Shown piece by piece: positions 59,390 to 64,000 of a stretch of DNA of 64,000 nt. The DNA is from Bacillus_BA songklensis (GTDB taxonomy: Bacteria > Bacillota > Bacilli > Bacillales > Bacillaceae_H). The stretch spans positions 437,369 to 501,368 of the forward strand of contig NZ_JBHRZT010000073.1 of NCBI RefSeq assembly GCF_042649685.1, given 5' to 3'. A program made the position numbers and the translations under genes. The notes below the pieces were generated by a model, which was not told where the DNA came from, did not search any database, and saw only the letters and a list, made by a program, of their open reading frames with translations. Positions within the stretch are counted from its first letter, which is position 1. Each line of letters begins with the position of its first letter.

Positions 59390-60067
59390 TTATAAGCTTT
59401 CAATTTCTATACTTCGAATCCCTTCAATTTTACGAACTTCATAATAAACATCTGTAGTCGGTTTCTTTTGGTGAACTAGAATCTTCATCTGAATAAATTG
59501 CTCATTCGTATCCAGGTCTTTAATCCGAATATGTTTTAATGTAATATCATTTTCCTTAACTTGATTCGTGATGTCTGTGATATTGTGTTGGTCCGACACT
59601 TTAAGTCGAAGGAGAATTTCTTTTTCCTGCAACTGCTTTGGACCTAATAACCTTAAAATAAGCGGCAATAGTTCTACACTGATAATAAGCAATATGACTC
59701 CTGTCATAGCTTCCAGAAAAAAGCCTGCCCCAACGGCAATCCCGATACCGGCAGCTCCCCAAATCATAGCAGCTGTTGTTAAGCCGGAGATGCTGTCATT
59801 TCCTCGTCGTAAAATTACTCCTGCTCCCAAAAAACCGATTCCAGATACGATTTGGGCGGCCAGGCGCAGAGGGTCCATTGTAATATGATCGGGTTTCTCG
59901 AATACATAGGCTGATTCAATTGAAACAATGGTTAATAAACAGCTTACGATACAAATAACAAGAGAAGTTTTAAGGCCTACTGGTTTTCGTTTCAATTCTC
60001 TCTCGAGGCCTATGATGAGCCCTAATATTGCTGAAATACCCAGCTTTAAAAAAAATTGATGTTCCAT
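59390..60067 (-). CDS. MgtC/SapB family membrane protein
   Basis: A 225-residue MgtC/SapB protein with an N-terminal membrane part of four or five helices (ISAILGLIIGLERELKRKPVGLKTSLVICIVSCLL, IVSGIGFLGAGVIL with the family GIGFLGAG) and a C-terminal cytosolic ACT-like part (EILLRLKVSDQHNITDITNQVKEND). Related proteins are linked to Mg2+ and polyamine stress and to F-ATPase control. ATG 60067 is preceded by AGGTG; a longer frame to 60127 is possible. Confidence 0.9.
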   Translation of the reverse strand: MEHQFFLKLGISAILGLIIGLERELKRKPVGLKTSLVICIVSCLLTIVSIESAYVFEKPDHITMDPLRLAAQIVSGIGFLGAGVILRRGNDSISGLTTAAMIWGAAGIGIAVGAGFFLEAMTGVILLIISVELLPLILRLLGPKQLQEKEILLRLKVSDQHNITDITNQVKENDITLKHIRIKDLDTNEQFIQMKILVHQKKPTTDVYYEVRKIEGIRSIEIESL

Positions 60068-60316
60068 TGTCATCACCTGCTTTTGCTTTAATGATGTATC
60101 CTGCCTGCTGAAATAAGGACATGACAAGGGATGGATTTATTCTCATCATTATATGAGAAAAGGGAGAAATTATGTAGAGACAAAAAAGAGGGATGTTCAC
60201 GAAAAGCGGCGAACATCCAGTTTGGAGACAGCCCCATGAATCTTGTAATTAAGTGTTTTAATGCCGGCTGTGGTAAAAAACTTTTAATATGGAATACCTC
60301 TCAAGTTTATGCAATT

Positions 60317-61978
60317 CTATACTGTTTTTAAGTGATTTGTACTAATCCATCCTTGGGCGTCTTGTTTTAATTTATATTTTTGAATTTTCCCTGAAGCTGT
60401 CATCGGGAAGTTATCGACAAACATGACATACTCTGGAATTTTGTAATGCGCAAGCTGTCCTGTACAAAACTCTCTTATTTCTTCCGTGGAGAGAGAAGAA
60501 CCTTCTTTTAATTTAATACATGCCATTACTTTTTCTCCATATTTCTCATCAGGTACTCCGATAACTTGTACATCGAGGATATTGGGGTGATGGTATAAAA
60601 ATTCTTCGATTTCACGAGGATAGATATTCTCTCCACCGCGAATAATCATATCTTTTAAACGACCTGTAATTTTTACATAACCCTCTTCATCCATCGTGGC
60701 TAAGTCCCCGGTATGGAGCCAACCCTCTGGATCGATTACATTTTGAGTTGCATCCGGCATATTATAGTAACCCTTCATGACCAAATAGCCACGTGTACAC
60801 AGTTCCCCTTGAACACCTCTTGGAACCTTAAGACCGGTAACAGGGTCGATAATTTTTACTTCGACATGCGGGTGCGTTTTTCCTACTGTTTCTACTCTTC
60901 TTTCGATGGGATCTGTCGTAGTTGTTTGTGTGATAACGGGGGAAGATTCTGTTTGGCCGTAAGCGATTGTAATTTCCCTCATCCCCATTTCATTCATGAC
61001 TCGTTTCATCACTTCTATTGGACAAGGAGACCCGGCCATAATTCCTGTTCGCAAAGTGGATAAGTCATATTTTTTAAAGGTAGGATGATTTAGCTCTGCG
61101 ATAAACATAGTTGGAACGCCATGCAAGCCTGTACACTTTTCCTTGTCAACTGTTTGCAAAACAAGCTCTGGGTTAAATTCGACAATCGGAACCATAGTAG
61201 CCCCCACAGATACGCAGGCAAGAACTCCCAGCACGCAGCCAAAGCAATGAAAATAAGGAACGGGAATACATAAACGATCTTCGTTCGTTAACTTCATGGC
61301 TTGTGCGACTAGATAACCGTTATTTGCAATATTGTAATGTGTCAGCATAACACCTTTAGGAAATCCTGTTGTTCCTGATGTATATTGCATGTTAATGACG
61401 TCATTCGGGAGCAGGGATTCCTCACGTTCGGTCAACTCGGCATCGGGTACTTCTTTGCCCAATTCAATGAATTGATCCCACTTTTTCATATAGTTCGGGA
61501 TTTCGCCATTTCCTATGTACACTAAGTTTTGTAACATTGGAAGAATAGATTCCGGATGATGGTTGGAGGAGCTTTGCAGGAACTTTTGGTGTGTGAGTTG
61601 TTGGATAATTGATAAGTAAGATGTACCTTTGAATCCTTCTATGAAGAAAAGGGTTGTGGAGTCAGATTGCTTTAATAAATACTTCAGCTCGTTCGTCTGA
61701 TAGCTCGTATTCACAGTAACAAGTACGGCACCTATTCGCGCAGAAGCGAATTGTAAGAGAAGCCACTCGGGAACATTTGTTGCCCACACAGCGATGTGCT
61801 CTCCTTTTTTAATTCCTAAGCCAAGTAAAGCCTTGGCAATCTTAGTGGTCTCATCATAAAATTGTTTATAAGTATACCTCAGCCCTTCTTGAGAATATAC
61901 AACGGCTTCTTGATCGCCATATTGGTCTACTGCATGCTTTAACAGCTGACCGATTGTTTCTTTTTTTAGCTGCACCAT
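60317..61978 (-). CDS. AMP-binding acyl-CoA synthetase
   Basis: A 553-residue ANL-superfamily enzyme that activates fatty acids as acyl-AMP and then acyl-CoA. It has the P-loop INMQYTSGTTGFPKGVMLTH, the AYGQTESSPVITQT substrate motif, GWLHTGDLATMDEEGYV, GRLKDMIIRGGENIYPREIEEFLY (hinge) and the catalytic Lys in ASGKIQKYKLK. It fits the medium or long chain YngI-like group. ATG 61978 follows AGGAGG. The chain length is not readable from sequence. Confidence 0.93.
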   Translation of the reverse strand: MVQLKKETIGQLLKHAVDQYGDQEAVVYSQEGLRYTYKQFYDETTKIAKALLGLGIKKGEHIAVWATNVPEWLLLQFASARIGAVLVTVNTSYQTNELKYLLKQSDSTTLFFIEGFKGTSYLSIIQQLTHQKFLQSSSNHHPESILPMLQNLVYIGNGEIPNYMKKWDQFIELGKEVPDAELTEREESLLPNDVINMQYTSGTTGFPKGVMLTHYNIANNGYLVAQAMKLTNEDRLCIPVPYFHCFGCVLGVLACVSVGATMVPIVEFNPELVLQTVDKEKCTGLHGVPTMFIAELNHPTFKKYDLSTLRTGIMAGSPCPIEVMKRVMNEMGMREITIAYGQTESSPVITQTTTTDPIERRVETVGKTHPHVEVKIIDPVTGLKVPRGVQGELCTRGYLVMKGYYNMPDATQNVIDPEGWLHTGDLATMDEEGYVKITGRLKDMIIRGGENIYPREIEEFLYHHPNILDVQVIGVPDEKYGEKVMACIKLKEGSSLSTEEIREFCTGQLAHYKIPEYVMFVDNFPMTASGKIQKYKLKQDAQGWISTNHLKTV

Positions 61979-62097
61979 ATAGAACCTCCTGTATCAATAG
62001 TTTGGATGCGTTTACAACAATAGTAACAAAACAATTTGTAATATTTCAAAATAAATCTTCGACAAATTTTTTAGAAGTTATGAAAGAAGGTAATAGA

Positions 62098-63000
62098 ATG
62101 GTGCGGGCTTATTTTGCTGTGTTAATAGGAGTTATATCCGTTTCAACGTCTGCTGTGTTAGTGAAGCTATCCACGGCTCCGGTGGGAGTGATTGCTTTTT
62201 ACCGTCTGTTTTTTTCTTCCTTGTTTTTGGCTCCTTTGTTTTTTCATAAGCATACGAAAGCAGTGAAACGGTTTTCGAAAAAAGAATGGAATTATTCAAT
62301 CATGGCTGGAGTATTTCTTGCATTTCATTTTATCTTATGGTTTGAATCGCTCCGGTATACTTCTGTGGCCAGCTCGGTTGTGATTGTGACTTTGCAGCCG
62401 TTATTCTCATTTGTGGGAGCCTATCTCTTATTTAAAGAAAGAATAAATGCAGCATCCATACTGTGTGGAATATGTGCATTGGGAGGAAGTTTTATTATTA
62501 GCTGGGGGGATTTTTATATTAGTGGTAAGGCAATAGTTGGCGATGCCCTTGCTTTTATCTCTTGCGGATTGATTACTGCTTATTTGTTGCTGGGGCAGGA
62601 AGTCAGAAAGAAAATCGATGTTGTTCCTTATACATTCGTCGTTTATACTATCAGCTCTATCACTCTCTTCATGTATGTACTGACAAAACAGGAGGCATTC
62701 TTTTCGTATGATTGGAAAGAGTGGATGTTGTTTATTTTATTAGCGGTTTTCCCTACGCTGCTAGGGCATTCTTTATTTAATTGGGCATTAAAGTATGTTA
62801 GTACGTCGATCATTTCAATGGCAATTTTGTTTGAGCCTGTAGGAGCTACTGTGTTGGCTTACTTCTTGTTGAACGAAGAAGTGGTGAAATCTCAAATTGC
62901 AGGTGGTGGGGTAATCTTTATAAGTGTGGCCGTCTTTTTGTTGTTACAAAGAAAAAATACCCTTCAACTAGAAAAGGGCATGAATTCGACATCATATTAA
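62098..63000 (+). CDS. EamA-type transporter (DMT superfamily)
   Basis: A 300-residue protein with two EamA domains and about ten membrane helices. It starts VRAYFAVLIGVISVSTSAVLVKLS and has PVGVIAFYRLFFSSLFLAPLFF (EamA repeat 1) and a second repeat with ALAFISCGLITAYLLLGQE. The family exports metabolites or amino acids; the substrate is unknown. ATG 62098 follows GAAGG; the frame to 61954 has no homology. It is divergent from the acyl-CoA synthetase. Confidence 0.88.
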   Translation: MVRAYFAVLIGVISVSTSAVLVKLSTAPVGVIAFYRLFFSSLFLAPLFFHKHTKAVKRFSKKEWNYSIMAGVFLAFHFILWFESLRYTSVASSVVIVTLQPLFSFVGAYLLFKERINAASILCGICALGGSFIISWGDFYISGKAIVGDALAFISCGLITAYLLLGQEVRKKIDVVPYTFVVYTISSITLFMYVLTKQEAFFSYDWKEWMLFILLAVFPTLLGHSLFNWALKYVSTSIISMAILFEPVGATVLAYFLLNEEVVKSQIAGGGVIFISVAVFLLLQRKNTLQLEKGMNSTSY

Positions 63001-63183
63001 ATCATGAAAATGAGAAGCGAATAAAGAAAAAATAAAACCTAGGGTAGACATAAGTATAAAAGGGAGTCCGTTTACTTTTTCATTTTCGTTGGCAATTCGT
63101 ATTCCTTCCCAGTAAGCGGAATAAATAAGCAAGATAGCCATACATAATGATAAAAGCATAGCGAACTTCGTTATCTCTATCAC
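62992..63183 (-). CDS. 63-aa small membrane protein
   Basis: A 63-codon ORF with GTG 63183 preceded by GGGAGG 8 bp upstream. It has two hydrophobic helices (FAMLLSLCMAILLIYSAYW and LPFILMSTLGFIFSLFASHF) and a short polar loop between (EGIRIANENEKVNG). It overlaps the EamA gene end by nine bases on the opposite strand. I do not recognise a family. The good ribosome binding site and composition support it. Confidence 0.6.
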   Translation of the reverse strand: MIEITKFAMLLSLCMAILLIYSAYWEGIRIANENEKVNGLPFILMSTLGFIFSLFASHFHDLI

Positions 63184-63695
63184 TGTGTGTACCTCCCTGT
63201 CATTCTTGATATAACTGTTACTAGAATCTATGTTTTTTATAGAGAAGATATGATAGAAATTTAAGAGATGAATGGAGAGTGAACCAGGGGCAAAAAATGA
63301 GAGGGTGTTACTTCCCTCTTGTGATCGTAATGTTCGCTTTATAAAAAAATAATGATGAAGGTGAAAAAAAGGTTAGAACTCAAGAGTTCACTCTCAGCTA
63401 AAAGGCTCCCCTTGTGGGTTGTTGCATTGCTTTTTTCTTCTTTTTTACTATACATCATATTTTAAGAAAACAACAACTCAAAATATTGTGTTCGATTTTA
63501 TGTGGGGAAAAGAAGGGATATACTATGAAGGATGAGTTGTTTTCGGCAAAGTGAATAAGGAGAGATGGGAGCTCTAGAAATTCTCGATACTTCAAATGAA
63601 CCTTTTTAGATGATGCATAACAAAATTCGTCATAATATGTTATAAAGAGGTAAGGGACCAATGTCTATATGTTTAATAATTTTTTAAAAAAACTA
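63184..63695. other. gene-free region before the rRNA operon
   Basis: About 510 AT-rich bases. AGAGTGAAC (63274 on) and GTTCACTCT (about 63387-63395) form a distant inverted repeat. The 68-codon ORF on the opposite strand (63455-63661) has no ribosome binding site or homology that I can see. Confidence 0.4.
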
Positions 63696-63724
63696 TTGCA
63701 TTATAAAAATGACCATGATATATT
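63696..63724 (+). promoter_or_regulatory. rRNA operon promoter P1
   Basis: TTGCAT (63696-63701), 17-bp spacer, TATATT (63719-63724), about 250 bp before the 16S gene. Confidence 0.55.
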
Positions 63725-63788
63725 TATATTCGTCGCTGCGATGAATAAAAACATCGGAAAGCGAAAATAGAAACAAACAAAAAAGTTG

Positions 63789-63818
63789 TTGACAAGCTGA
63801 TGGCTTTTTTGTTAAGAT
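63789..63818 (+). promoter_or_regulatory. rRNA operon promoter P2
   Basis: TTGACA (63789-63794) and TAAGAT (63813-63818), 18-bp spacer. Tandem promoters are usual for Bacillus rrn operons, and TTGACA is a perfect -35. Confidence 0.75.
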
Positions 63819-63973
63819 TAAAAAGTCGCTCACAAGCGATGGTGAACTTTGAAAACTGAACAAACGAACAAACGTCAACGTTAATTCTTTTTATTAGAGT
63901 AGGAACATCGACTAAGAACGTCACGTCCTGTGACAACGTCGATGTCAGCACATCCATGTGCTAGTTCAAACAT
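63819..63973 (+). promoter_or_regulatory. 16S leader with boxA-like element and processing hairpins
   Basis: CTTTGAAAACTGAACAAA (63847-63864) is the usual Bacillus pre-16S leader motif. Then ACATCGAC (63905-63912) pairs with GTCGATGT (63938-63945) around GTCAC/GTGAC, and AGCACAT/ATGTGCT (63947-63962) forms the last hairpin. These fit antitermination and RNase III processing signals. Confidence 0.75.
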
Positions 63974-64000
63974 TTCTTCGGAGAGTTTGATCCTGGCTCA
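63974..64000 (+). rRNA. 16S ribosomal RNA, 5' end only
   Basis: CGGAGAGTTTGATCCTGGCT is the conserved 16S 5' terminus. The mature end is placed near 63974 by analogy with B. subtilis. The gene continues beyond the window. Confidence 0.95.

Noticed and set aside
63455..63661. 68-codon minus-strand ORF before the rRNA operon
   Set aside because: No ribosome binding site and no recognisable protein pattern in an AT-rich spacer.
1..64000. Prophage, CRISPR, transposon or defence island
   Set aside because: No integrase, transposase, Cas, phage structural or restriction gene was found; gene order follows the Bacillus core chromosome, and the repeats seen are short intergenic ones.

Overview
The window reads as a chromosomal segment of a low-G+C, endospore-forming Bacillaceae bacterium. 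It carries sporulation genes (lytH, yunB, a yutC-like lipoprotein gene, yutH, kapB, kapD, cdaS). Shine-Dalgarno sites are strong, TTG and GTG starts are frequent, and intrinsic terminators are compact and often shared by converging genes. Gene order closely follows the yun-yut-yum-yui-yux-yuf-kap-pat-yug part of the Bacillus subtilis map, so most of it is core chromosome. The species cannot be named from this sequence alone.

Layout. 1-5.1 kb: yunF (cut by the window edge), a small membrane protein, yunC, yunB, a sodium-symporter/small-subunit pair (MetPS type) with a textbook sigma-A promoter, and lytH. 5.4-11 kb: lipA, an orphan and diverged TPP (THI-box) aptamer with no thiamine gene after it, then yutC-, yutD-, DUF3055-, yutE-, yutF-, yutG- and yutH-like genes. 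12-17 kb: a D-2-hydroxyacid dehydrogenase and the overlapping threonine operon hom-thrC-thrB, whose promoter -10 box lies inside a perfect 17-bp inverted repeat. 17-25 kb: Fe-S and redox genes (yutI, yuzD, yuzB, yutM), dapF, two type-II NADH dehydrogenases (yutJ, yumB), the C-terminal remnant of a yumC-type reductase, and a NUDIX gene with one TGA stop at a Trp position. 25-33 kb: yuiA-D, pepA, a YuiH-like molybdoprotein, an HD protein, a thioesterase and an ArsB/NhaD transporter. 33-43 kb: yufK, pbpD, kapD/kapB, a Cu/Zn SOD-like lipoprotein with all metal ligands, patB, yugE, yugF and alaR-alaT. 43-53 kb: an XRE regulator, an ECF sigma factor with a large membrane anti-sigma, yugI, yuzA, yugJ, pgi, yugN, the K+ channel yugO, a short VOC gene and cdaS.

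53-59 kb is a sulfate assimilation locus: S-box (SAM-I) riboswitch, yezD-like gene, terminator, cysH, cysP remnant, sat, cysC, then the siroheme genes sumT-sirB-sirC. Its sulfate permease gene keeps only the two ends of the protein, fused around a stop. The window ends with an MgtC/SapB protein, an acyl-CoA synthetase, an EamA transporter, and the tandem promoters, leader and first 27 bases of a 16S rRNA gene.

The window shows local gene decay (yumC, cysP, the NUDIX gene, possibly the VOC gene and the TPP aptamer), two small families of dispersed intergenic repeats, and several small ORFs with good ribosome binding sites. I saw no prophage, transposase, CRISPR array or defence island.
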